Below, one piece after another: positions 1-9,510 of a stretch of DNA of 13,806 nucleotides. Source of the stretch: Pigoraptor vietnamica. Taxonomy: Eukaryota; Opisthokonta; Filasterea. The notes below the pieces were generated by a model. It was given only the letters and a program-made list of their open reading frames with translations. It was not told the DNA's origin and ran no database searches. The stretch's first letter is position 1; each line of letters starts with the position of its first letter. Location of the stretch: assembly GCA_943704525.1 (NCBI GenBank), contig CALSCQ010000833.1, positions 1-13,806 on the forward strand. The letters are read 5' to 3'. The position numbers were made by a program, and so were the translations under genes.

Positions 1-249
<249 letters not shown>

Positions 250-770
250 AGCTTTCACTTCGTGAACACGCCCATGCAACTGCATTCTGGCGACGAGTTT
301 GAGGTCACGTGCTGGTACAACACTATGGACCGCACGAAAAACACAACTGGTGGGTCCACTTCGCTGACACACTCTCCACACATTCTCCGCTAAGCAACGA
401 TATATCACTACGTGTGCATGCATACATACCACTGCCGAGGGCCAGTACATACAATCATGTGTGTCAGTGGTCCTCCCGGCGCCAACTCCCGCAAACACAT
501 TTCTAAGAAGCGCACACCATTCTGACGCACCCGATTCGCCCTGTCGCCCTTCCAGGGGGCCTGGGCACCGACCATGAGATGTGTCTTGCGTATCTCGCGT
601 ACTATCCGATGGCGAAAGTGGATGGCTGCGTTTTCGGATGGACCGACAGGTTAGTTAGCGCGCATCGCATTGGTACTGAGAGGGAGTACTCTGTGTGTGT
701 GTGTGTGTGTGCCTGTGTGTGTGTGTGTGTGTTTGTGTGTGTGCGTGCGTGCGCGTGTGTGTCTGAAAAC

Positions 771-803
<33 letters not shown>

Positions 804-3243
804 TGTATGTGTGCGTGTGTGCGCGCGTGCGTGTCTGTGTCTTGTGTTTTTGTGTGTCTGTACGTGGTTTGTTATTTCGTCTCGGACGGTGAAAGGCGAA
901 AATACTCACCACCTCGTCTCGCAGGAATTTAGCTTACGTTCCCGACAATTCGAATCCTGTTTTTCCCATCGCTTATTGTATCAACGGCACCAGGTTTGGG
1001 AATGTGAGTTGTGTTCGTCAGTACGCGCCTCTAGGGCATCCACGAATCGCTCGGCACCGGCGCACGCAACGCCCGTTTAAAACTGGATCCACAATATAGT
1101 AATTCGCTAATCATTGCGGTCTTCCCCCCCCCCCCCCCTCTCTGCAGAGTGTGACGGGTTTCGAACCATTTCGCAACGTGCCTCTTCCCGAACCCCCGCC
1201 GTGCGTTCCAGCTGCCATTCCGCCGTCGCGCCAGGTCCCCTCACTCTCGTCTCTCGACGCCCTCGACCTCAGTCGCTTCACCGACGTCGCTGCTGTGGAC
1301 CTGGACGACAGTGGGAACGTGTTTACGCTCGCGCAAATCGAATCGCCCGTGCCATCGCATCCCGGCACGGACGCCCCCGCGAACCTCAGTGCCGCGCAGG
1401 TGCTGCTCTTCTGGCGGACGGACAACGGCAGCGAGATAGAGATCGCCGTCGCAGCGTCGACGAAGGGATGGGTCGGGGTGGGCCTCTCGACGAACGGGGG
1501 CATGAAAGGGGCTGACATCACTATGGGTTGGGTCGATGCGAACGGCCAGCTGCTCGTCACGGACCGGCACGGCGGTGGCATGTTCATGCCGATACTGGAC
1601 GCGCACCAGGACATCTACGACGTGGCAGGGTATCAGTACGGAGGGCGGGCGACGGGTGGGAAGTGCAAGGCATCTGCGGATGCGCGCTACGACAGGGAAG
1701 TGTGGCTGTCCGAGTACATCACGCTCCGCTGGAAGTTGCTGTCGGACTCGATTGCCGTGCAGATGGTGCACCACGACAAGGGATGGTGGGTGCGGCTGTG
1801 TGTGCGTGTGCGCGCGTGCGTACTTGCGAGCGTACGTGCGCGCGTGTGCGTGCTTGCGTGTGTGCGTGCTTGCGTGTGTGCGTGTGTGCGTGTGCGTGCG
1901 AGAGCGATGGTTCCTGACACAGCCGGACCTTCGTTGCGTCCGCAGGGTGTCAATGGGCATGTCCACCACCGGCAGAATGGTTCCGTCGGAATGCATTATC
2001 GCCCGTCTGGACACAATGTCAGTCCTCGAATACGCCGTTTCGGGCAAGTCGGTGGAGGCCATCCGGGCCGAAAGTGTCCAGACGTTGACGAACACGTCGG
2101 TGCGCGTCGTGGAGATGGACGGAGAGGTCGTCACTGTTGCAGAATTCGTGCGCCCGCTGTCGCCATCGGTTGCAGGGAGGCACGCACTCGCGCGCTCGGG
2201 GTCGAACAGCCTCATTTTCGCGTGCGGCGAGGAGCGCTTTGGCATGCACGAGTGGATGGGGACGTACGCGATCGACTTTGACACGTGCCGCGTGTCCGGA
2301 CACGGTGAGAAGGACGACGACGACGACGGGCCGAACTTGCGCAACGCACACGGCGCGCTCATGTTCGTTGCGTTTGGGCTGGCGATGCCGTTGGTGGGTG
2401 CCAGCCGTGTTTCTTGTTGCCGGCTCTGTACGTGGGCGTTGGCAGTGTGCTGCCGGGTGTTCCGTATTTTCTTTTTCTGCATGCGTGAGCGTGGCTGAGA
2501 TTGAATGTGTGCCGCACAGTTTGCAGTTCGTGGAATTGTGCGACTCTACGCTGCGGTGTGTGTGTGCCTGTGAGCTGGATTCGTCATGCATACTACTTAG
2601 TGATCTAATTGCCGCTGTTACTCCCGTACACCTCCACTAGGGCGTTCTGTCTGTTGTCCGCCTCAAGCCGCGCCTGTACGATCCGCCCTCCGACAGCCTC
2701 TGCCTCTCGTACTTTGCCGTCGGGAAGAAGCAGCCGTGGTTCGTTCTCCACTTCATCTTCCAGTCGCTGTGCCTCGTTCTCGCGATCATCGGTTTCGCGC
2801 TCGCATTCAAAATCAAGGCGGAGGACGAGGCCGTGTACGAGAGCCCACACGGGGCGCTAGGCGTCGCCGTGATGGCCTTCCTCCTGTTTCAGCCGCTCAA
2901 CGCGTTCGTGCGCCCTTCGCCCCCTCCCGCCGGCGTGCGCCCGAGCACCGCGTTCTGGGTGTGGGAGTTTGTGCACAAAAACCTTGGGCGCGTCGCGCTT
3001 GTCTTGGCGACGGCGAACGTCTTCCTCGGTTTCCGCGAGATTGGAATTGCGTCGTGGTGTTTCGTCGGATATGCCATGCTCTTCGTGTCCTACTCCGCCG
3101 CCGCCGCCGTGCGGTATGCTGCCGCACGCGCGCTGTCGCCCGCGCAGGGTGGCTACTCGTACAAGGCGAAGTCGTCGAGCTCTCAGGAGCAGTTTATCGC
3201 GCTGGCGAAGCTTAATGCAGGCGGGGAGTCGGATTCGGAGTAA
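250..3243 (+). CDS. Copper type II monooxygenase (DBH/PHM-like, C-terminal half) - DOMON - DOMON - cytochrome b561 fusion; 5'-partial
   Basis: Six visible exons: 250-349, 556-649, 925-1003, 1148-1785, 1946-2393 and 2641-3243 (TAA). They splice in phase into 653 residues, all junctions GT-AG. Residues 1-90 match the C-terminal copper-monooxygenase domain: an '[15 protein letters not shown]' strand, then '[18 protein letters not shown]', whose Met42 corresponds to the family's CuB Met ligand. DOMON1 (about 176-255) has '[13 protein letters not shown]' and DBH-like '[17 protein letters not shown]' but lacks the usual C-terminal strands. DOMON2 (about 281-415) has '[13 protein letters not shown]' and possible haem ligands Met315 and His405. 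The b561 block (437-600) has five predicted membrane helices and four His: 439, 490, 523, 565. A plausible role is ascorbate-dependent hydroxylation, with electrons passed across the membrane by b561 and DOMON. Family calls are strong; the single-polypeptide model and electron route are inferred. Confidence 0.85.
692..860 (+). repeat. (GT)n compound microsatellite in intron 650-924
   Basis: GT runs interrupted by GC, TT and CTGAAAAC spacers, about 40 nt inside the donor GTTAGT of the copper-monooxygenase gene. Any long reading frames here (runs of Cys-Val or Thr-His) are artefacts of the repeat. Confidence 0.95.
1124..1138 (+). repeat. C15 tract forming the polypyrimidine tract of an intron
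   Basis: Fifteen consecutive C residues followed by TCTCTGCAG at 1139-1147. It sits where the 3' splice-site pyrimidine tract of intron 1004-1147 is expected. The exon that follows at 1148 opens in phase. Confidence 0.85.
1796..1908 (+). repeat. GTGC/GTGT-rich tandem repeat in intron 1786-1945
   Basis: Starts within 10-15 nt of the donor GTGGGT and fills most of the 160-nt intron. It contains repeated blocks such as GTGCGTGCTTGCGT. Splicing 1785 to 1946 rebuilds a Trp codon inside the DOMON2 motif 'GWVSMGMS', which confirms that this is intron. Confidence 0.9.
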
Positions 3244-3443
3244 CACGATCCGCGCCGAGTGGGGTGTTATATGAAATGTCGATCGACTTGGCTCCGTTTT
3301 GTATGCTCCATACATGCCGGTACTGTTGTGATGTATGTGTGCGTGTGTGCGAGTAATATGTTAATGTGTTTTTATGCACGCTCACGATACGCACACACGC
3401 ATGCTGTTATCAGCACATGTCCGCGCAACTCCACACTTCCACT
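3244..3443. other. Convergent 3' intergenic spacer, 200 bp
   Basis: It separates the TAA of the copper-monooxygenase fusion gene (+) from the TAG of the long CBS protein (-), so both 3' UTRs and both poly(A) sites must lie here or overlap. A mild GTGTGCGTGTGCG stretch occurs near 3335. I see no AATAAA and no RNA gene. Confidence 0.75.
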
Positions 3444-6400
3444 CTACTCCTCCATACGCACGGGTCCCTGGCGGTGCATGGTCGCGTGCACGCAGTTGAT
3501 CACGTCCTGCATGCGCACCATCGAAACGGGCTTTCCAGAGGCGTCCACAACCCACACGCGATGTACGCTCGCCGCCAGCGCCGACACGGCCGCGCTAAGC
3601 AGGGTCGCTTCCGCGCGGACAGCCACGGCTGCGGGCAAGCGGCCGTGGTGCTGTCGCATGAGATAGTCGCCGACGGGCCTGAGCAGGTCCCCGGCGCTCT
3701 TCACGCGCAGCCCGCGGAGGTCCGACGGGGAAAGCGTCGCGACGATGCGTCCGTCCCCGTCCACGACAGCGAGTGCGTCGACGTCCTCTTCAAACAACTT
3801 GCGGTAGGCGGCGAGGGTCGGCGTGTCAGGGGAGATGCAGACGACCTCTCGGCCGTCCTTCGGGACGTGAAGGCCGAGCTGAGTGAGCTGCGAAAGAGTG
3901 CGATGTGCGTCGTGAGTCTCATTTTCTTACACGGAACAAGCCCCGTTTGATAGCACGTGCATTTGACGCGAACATTTTACATGCACGTCTACCGCACAGC
4001 AGCTGTCCCCGACAGCCCGTCACGCGACGCACCTTGGCTCCGAACGTGCTTGGGAAGAAGATGTTGTGCTCCGCGAGGTGTTTGACGATATCGCCCTGAC
4101 TGATGATGCGGTGCCCGACGGCCTTCCCCTCGTGAATCCCGTCGTTGTCGCCCTCGTCCCCGTCGGTGGGATGCGTGCGAACGAGCACGCGCTGCACGCC
4201 ACTCGCCATGGGGCCGAGAATGTCTCCGACGGTGGCGGTGGGTTCGAAGACGAGGAGGCCGTTCTTGCGCCACTTTCCGCGACCGCCGAAGTAGTCCGAA
4301 GTGCCGATGAGCGAGGAAATGGGCACTTGGGCAAGGTCACGCCGCTCGGCCTGTGCGCGGAACGGGAAGGTGTGAGTATTGAATAAGGCCGATATTCTCG
4401 TGCATGTTGTCACGGAGCACTGACGTACGCCAACTCACTGCACGCAGACCATACACGACGAACATAGGCCGGGGACACACTACGCACTCAGGGACACTGA
4501 CGACGCACATAAGACACTAACATGGACACACGATGCACACATGGACCGCTACGCACCACAGAAAGCAGCTTGCCGTTGGGGTCGAACATCCGCCCGGCAA
4601 GGTAAATCATGAGATCGAGTGTGGTGATGAGTCCCGTGTAGCACTTGGCCGTCGAGTCGTAGACGGGCATCGCTACGATTGGGCCGCGCCGTGTTACTCG
4701 TCTGGACATATTCGGGAATGGCAATCCCTCTCACGCGAAACAACTCTCCACCTCCAAGCAACTGTGAAACAGCCGTAGCCACGTGACGCACTACTGAACG
4801 TGCTACCCACCGATAATGTTGTTCGCCTCAAGCCTGTCCAGCGCCGTGTCGACGTGCGCGCGTGCGTCGATCTCAACCAGCGGACGCTTCCACAGCATGA
4901 GCGACCCGAGTGCCTGGTTGCGCACAAACGCATCCGTCTCCGCATGCGGGCCGAAAGGCGCCGGCGCCGCCGTACCGAGCGCCGCACGTCCGGACGGGGT
5001 GTCATGGCGGAAGGTGCGGGCGTCATCCGTGTTGATCGTCTCCATAGGACCGGCTGTTGGCATTCCCATGTCACCCGGAGCGACGCCCTCAATGCCCGTC
5101 TTGAGCGGCTGTAGGCGCCCGGTGCTCGTGTTGGCGCTGCGCGTGCCGCTTATCGGGGTCTCGGCCGCGGAGCCGCTGTACACGGGCGTCGAACTGGGCG
5201 CAAAGGGCCGCTCCGAAATCGTCGGGTCACTCCGCTGGCGCTGCGGAGGGATGACAAGGGTGCGTCCGGACGCGTCCCGAAGCACCAGCGGCGTCGTTCC
5301 GTCCCAATCCATGGGAATGCCGCTGTAGGCCGAGCCGTCCTCACGCACGCTGCCACCACGCGCGCGCTCGGAGACGCCGCCGTCCGCGTCCCCCATGTCG
5401 GCGCCGTCGGGAAACCGGCCCACGTCCCTGTCTCGCGCAAGCGGGGGACCGACCAGGACGGGCCGGCCATTCTCATCCAACATCACGAAGCCCTGAGGCT
5501 GCGGGTGGAGCGGTGCGTGCATGGGCAGGTGAGCGGCCGTCGCATGCGTCGGCTCGACGCGGCGCTGCGAGGGAGGCCGCACGAGAACGGGCTCGCCCCG
5601 CTCGTTCACCGTGAACAGGGGGAGGTGGTCAGGGACCCCCTCGACAGTGGCATTGCGTGTGTGCGGCGCGGCGCCCTCGTTGCCATTCGCCGCGAAGGCG
5701 TGCGCGAGGAGTCGGCGCAGCTGTTCGTCGTGGTCCGGGTGCACGCCGTCGACCATGGCGCGGGGGATCGCGCGTGACATCCCGTGCGACATCGAGTGCG
5801 GCATAGTCAGTTGTGGCTGCGGAAGAGGGCCGCTCTCCTGGGGATTGCCGAGCTCAGGAAGACGGTTGCGCACGTCGAGTCCACGGCGCTTGGGACCGGG
5901 ACGCACGGCGATCGGACGTCCCTGCTCGTCCACGAACACGAGAGAGGGGCTCTCCTGGTCCTCATCGCCGCCGTCGCCGTGACGCACCGCGTGCGCTTTC
6001 TTCGCGCCAAGCGCGCGCAAGAGATCCCCAATGTCAGCCTCCGTCGCATCGCCGGTGGCGTTGGCGTCATCGGCGGCTCTGCCACGGGGAAGCCCTGATC
6101 CGTACGCTGCTGCCGCCGCAGGGTCGACGACGATGGGTCGCCCGCGCTCGTCGATTAACACAACGGGCGTGCGCGCGTGCGGATTCCCCGCAGATCGGCG
6201 CATGTCGTCACCCTCGGGGCGAAAAGGCATCCCGTCGCCGCGACCGAACCCAGCTTCGTTGTTCCGTGCGTTGCGGGGAATGCCGCCAACAAGCCCCGGC
6301 AGGATGGACGACATGTCGGCCGCACCGGACGGCGGTCCCAAGGGCAGACCCGCGCGCGCACGTGCCTCGAAAGCCTTTGCCTCGTTGGGGTCGCGCGATG

Positions 6401-6602
6401 CAAAGAGCGTGCGGCCGTTCCCGTCGACCACAGCATAGACGGGACCGTCGGCGTCCTTTGCATCGTCGACGTCCATCGCATCGGGCCCCTGTTGCTGGCC
6501 CTGCGCCTGTTTCTGCTGCGCAGCAGAGCCGAGTATCTGACCGAGGAGATCCTGAAGCGCCGCTTGGGCGCGGGGGTCGTTTTCGGAACCGTTTCCGTCC
6601 AT
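3444..6602 (-). CDS. SNF4/AMPK-gamma-like four-CBS protein with a long N-terminal extension of repeated D-x-x-G-R-P motifs
   Basis: Four exons on the minus strand: 6602-4811, 4672-4557, 4350-4033 and 3887-3444 (TAG), 889 residues. The start has purines at -3 and +4. Residues 1-560, in one uninterrupted exon, are rich in Pro, Gly, Asp and Arg, with six copies of a 'VxxDExGRPhxVxP' motif. Residues about 561-889 form two CBS pairs. A conserved Asp at the usual nucleotide-ribose position is present in each CBS: Asp617 ('GLITTLD'), Asp723 ('IISQGD'), Asp798 ('TLSPSD'), Asp870 ('VRMQD'). AMPK-gamma/SNF4 proteins sense AMP/ADP/ATP as part of an AMPK/SNF1 kinase complex; plant PV42-like CBS proteins share the 'LSPSDLRG' type motif, so kinase partnership is not assured. 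The core is clearly paralogous to the next gene. The extension's function is unknown. Confidence 0.87.
5244..6443 (-). repeat. Six degenerate protein repeats, hairpin-like V-x-D-E-x-G-R-P motif
   Basis: Copies at residues 54-69 ('VYAVVDGNGRTLFAS'), 145-161 ('TPVVLIDERGRPIVVDP'), 219-235 ('PSLVFVDEQGRPIAVRP'), 328-343 ('LPLFTVNERGEPVLVRP'), 371-387 ('FVMLDENGRPVLVGPP') and 438-453 ('PLVLRDASGRTLVIPP'). In minus-strand coordinates: 6443-6396, 6170-6120, 5948-5898, 5621-5574, 5492-5442 and 5291-5244. Each looks like strand-turn-strand. The first four are preceded by a short Leu-rich helix-like stretch such as 'LQDLLGQIL', 'IGDLLRALG' or 'LRRLLAHAF'. Spacing is irregular and the linkers are low-complexity. 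I recognise no named domain. Confidence 0.8.
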
Positions 6603-7352
6603 CTCTCTGTGATGGAGTTTGGGCGTTTGTGAATGTGAGCGCGCGCTCTCTCTCTCTCGCTCTTCCGATATGGGGGTTCAGCGGCGAATGTGATGGTGAA
6701 GAGGTAAAACTGAGCACGCTCACCTGTCTTTTAAAGCCAGCAAAGGTGCGAAAGTGCGAAAATGTCCCGGACGCTGTTCGGGGTGCGTGCGTGAGATTTG
6801 TGCGTGGGGTGTCGGTGTGACGTGCGCAACCTTTTGGGTTCTGCGAGAACCGTTACTTTTGAACTCAACAATCGCAGTCATGAGGAGCCCGGATCGCTCG
6901 CATTGCAGTCTGTTGCATTGCCCTTTTTCAATTTGTTGTAGAAAAAAGGCACAAGTTGTTACAGGCATTAATCAAGTACATTGGAGCCCTTACTTACAAA
7001 ACCATTTATTTTATTTGTATCTCACTGATCTGATTGTAGTAGATTTATCAATGGAGTGATAAGTAAATAAATGTATCTGGACAGCTCCACTTACACAATG
7101 GCTTGGCTACAAGTGTGATGTGGAGTCGTTCCGTGTGCGAGAGTCACAGTCGAGTGCGTCTGCGCACTTCGATCGAACACACACACACACGCGCGCGCAC
7201 ACGCGCACAGACACTCCTGCACGTATGTGCACACACCACACTCCTTCACATAAAAGAACCACCCGCCGACAAACGAGTGAACACCATCGAAAAACAGAAA
7301 AAGTTCAGACTGAACATCTACCGACGCCCTCTCACACGCACGTAAACACAAT
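6603..7352. promoter_or_regulatory. Bidirectional upstream region between the two head-to-head CBS genes
   Basis: 750 bp between the start codons of the divergent CBS paralogues; both promoters and 5' UTRs must lie here. From the left it holds a CT/GC-rich stretch (about 6645-6662), a GC-rich part, an unusually AT-rich patch (about 6920-7080), and an AC/GCGC run (7177-7210) in the likely 5' UTR of the right-hand gene. No TATA box or other core element can be assigned with confidence, and I see no further gene. Confidence 0.6.
7177..7210 (+). repeat. (AC)n/(GC)n microsatellite upstream of the second CBS gene
   Basis: ACACACAC then GCGCGCGC then ACACGCGCAC, about 140 nt before the start codon at 7353. 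This is AC on the sense strand of the gene, the opposite orientation from the intronic repeats. Confidence 0.85.
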
Positions 7353-9246
7353 ATGGCGCTTGCTTTCGAGAAGGGCTCCGCAGACATGGCCGGCGCAGTC
7401 GCTACGGCGACGACCGATAACGGCGCCCCGCCGACGCCGCGCCAGTGCTTGAAGGCGAACACAGTGGGATCCCTCGTGGCCCACAAGTGCCCCCTCGTCG
7501 AGATCAACTGCAACGACAACATTGACGACGCGCTGCGAAAGCTCCAAAAGTTCAATCTCACGTGTGAGTCGCTGGCATCATGGCCCTATTGTGCGCGTGC
7601 TTCTTGATTGCATGTGATCTGCCTATTCAATTGGCGCCTTTTACACTCGGTCCGAATCTCACTGTTCCGTTCCATCTCCCAGGCGCCCCCGTCTTCGATG
7701 CCGAGCGCAACGAGTACATCGGGCTTGTGTCGACGTACGACATCATGATCTACATTGCGTTTGGGTTCTTCCGTCCCGACGAACAGAGCGTCTCTCTCAG
7801 CGAAATGGTGGGTTGGCAAGGGACAACAATTCTAACGATACATGTGCTGCGCGCCACGCCTGTCCGGTTCACCTGGTCCGTCAGTGAACGCCGTCGCGTC
7901 GATAGATCGTCCACTCACCCCCTGCCCTATGTGCGCATGCAGGATGCGCGTCGCCGCAGCATCGCCGAGGTCCCCGTGGGCGATCTCGCCGGCACGGCCG
8001 ATTTCCTCCGCGTCGGTTGGTGGGACCGCGCGGGGCTTGTCGTGCACGAGCCCACGCTCCCCGTCTACGATGCGATGGAGTCGATTGTTGGCGGCGTCGG
8101 ACGCGTGCTCGTGCGCACGGTCTGCTCTGAGCAGCCGCCGTCCGAGACCGGCCCCGAGTCGCGATCGATTGACCACAGGTGTGTGTGTGTGCGTGTCTGT
8201 GTGCGTACGTACGTGTGTAAGCACGAACAGGCCAGTAATTGAGTATACGAGCCATGAAGAGGCATGCTCCACAGCAGACACTCACTCCACTGCACACGCA
8301 GGATGCTGTCGGAGTCGGACCTTCTTCGCTTCGTCTGCCAAAACTCGGTGGCGTTCCACGGCATCCTCGGCCAATCGGTCAGTCACGCTCTCACGCACGC
8401 GCGCATCAATCCCAGTCGCGCACAAACGCCCGCGCCGCTATCTCACGTGCATCAGAGGATGCCATTTCCGTGTTGTTGAGGCTGTCATGCACACAGAGGT
8501 AGCGCAGCACAACTCAGCGAAACATGGTACGGTCATGGTCAACCTTCTCTCACCGTCGTCTCCCTCCCCCTTCAGCTTTCGTCCCTGAGGCTTGGACAGC
8601 CCGGAGAGAGCCGCGTCGTGTCCGTTTCATCCGATCTCCCCACTCTTTCCGCGTTCCGTCGCATGTTCCAGAGCAAGGCCGACGCAGTGGCCGTCGTCAA
8701 CGCTGACGGTGTCATTCTCACCACCTTGTCTCCATCGGACCTCCGCGGCATTCGCCTTGCGACCATCTCGGATCTTCTCATGCCCGTGGGCGACTTCCTC
8801 TCGAAGCGGCGGTGAGTGCACAAGCTGCGTTGAGTCGTTGGCGTGTGTGTGTGTGTGCGCGCGCTCGCGTGGTCGTCGATGGAGTGGCTGTGCACGTATG
8901 CATGTCTTGGAGTCAGTGATGCCAGTGAAGTGACGCGCGCAATATCACCCGCAGCTTCGGCACACTCGCGCCTCCTCTTGCCGTGAGTCCGAATGCCTCC
9001 CTGCTCACGACCGCTGCAGTGGCGATAATGGGCGCCGTCCACAGGGTGAGTAAGGGTTGAGTGTGTGTGCGTGTCCGTGGTGTCCGTGTCCATGTGCGTG
9101 TGCGTTGCGTCGGCTGCGCGCTCATTACTTCTCCACTGCGTTTCCCTTAGGTGTGGGTCGTCGACAAGAGCGGAAAGCCCGTTGGGTGCGTGCGCATCAC
9201 AGACATGCTCCGCGCAGTGTACAAGGCCGTCGCGGACGAGCAGTAA
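7353..9246 (+). CDS. SNF4/AMPK-gamma-like protein with four CBS motifs (Bateman pairs)
   Basis: Seven exons: 7353-7563, 7683-7807, 7943-8178, 8302-8377, 8576-8811, 8955-9045 and 9151-9246 (TAA); 356 residues, close to the roughly 330 of animal AMPK gamma-1. After a 30-residue Ala/Thr-rich start come 'TVGSLVAHKCPLVEI' and four CBS motifs. Asp90 ('GLVSTYD'), Asp197 ('MLSESD'), Asp271 ('TLSPSD') and Asp343 ('VRITD') sit at the nucleotide-ribose position of each. Such proteins bind adenine nucleotides and regulate SNF1/AMPK kinases. Whether this one joins a kinase complex is inferred. It aligns along its whole length with the C-terminal third of the divergent neighbour and shares three intron positions with it. 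The start has A at -3 and G at +4; Met at 7386 is a less likely alternative. No catalytic domain is present. Confidence 0.9.
8179..8216 (+). repeat. GT-rich microsatellite beginning at a splice donor
   Basis: The first GT of the run is the 5' splice site of intron 8179-8301 (CACAG|GTGTGTGTGTGCG). The donor is therefore embedded in the repeat. Splicing here to 8302 keeps the CBS2 motif 'MLSESDLLRF' in frame. Confidence 0.9.
8842..8868 (+). repeat. Short GT/GC microsatellite in intron 8812-8954
   Basis: GTGTGTGTGTGTGTGCGCGCG about 30 nt after the GTGAGT donor of the fifth intron of the second CBS gene. Confidence 0.85.
9060..9106 (+). repeat. GT-rich imperfect repeat in intron 9046-9150
   Basis: GTGTGTGTGCGTGTCCGTGG and similar units begin about 14 nt after the GTGAGT donor and occupy about half of this 105-nt intron. 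Confidence 0.8.
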
Positions 9247-9283
9247 CGGCCATCGGCGGAGCAGCAACAGCAACCGCGCGTCG

Positions 9284-9331
<48 letters not shown>

Positions 9332-9510
9332 GCACACACACAAAAGACACCCACTTTCTCTTTCTGCGTGCGGCTTTGCGTTGTATAGGCGTTCGTGAAT
9401 GAACAATTGGCAAGGTGAAATTGAATCGGATACACAGACACGGTGTGTAATCACAGCAATGTAAGGATGCAACGCCCCGTACGTTCGTCGGTTCTGACGG
9501 TCGAGAGCGG
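9247..9510. other. Convergent 3' intergenic spacer, 264 bp, with an (AC)n run
   Basis: It lies between the TAA of the second CBS gene (+) and the TAG of the peptidase (-). It holds an (AC)n microsatellite at about 9285-9342 with two GC interruptions near its end. No gene and no AATAAA are seen; both 3' UTRs must end here or overlap. Confidence 0.75.
9285..9342 (+). repeat. (CA)n microsatellite in convergent spacer
   Basis: Nearly pure CA dinucleotides, with GCACGCAC at about 9328-9335. It lies about 40 nt after the stop codon of the second CBS gene, so it is likely transcribed in that gene's 3' UTR. Confidence 0.93.

Noticed and set aside
579-1080. Long frames rich in Cys-Val or Thr-His across GT/AC repeats (also 1528-1950, 11090-11460, 11918-12181, 13435-13805)
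   Set aside because: They are the two readings of dinucleotide repeats lying in introns or spacers, and they end at random; the true exons splice around them.
4803-6820. Several long frames on the + strand opposite the big exon of the long CBS gene
   Set aside because: Arg/Ala/Pro-rich shadow frames of GC-rich coding DNA, with no recognisable motif; the minus strand has the repeated motif and the CBS continuation.
7010-7080. Possible tRNA or small RNA in the AT-rich patch
   Set aside because: No cloverleaf, A/B box or other recognisable RNA signature could be found.
3444-9246. The two CBS genes as IMP dehydrogenase or chloride-channel fragments
   Set aside because: No catalytic barrel or membrane helices are present; four CBS motifs of AMPK-gamma/SNF4 length and order account for the cores.
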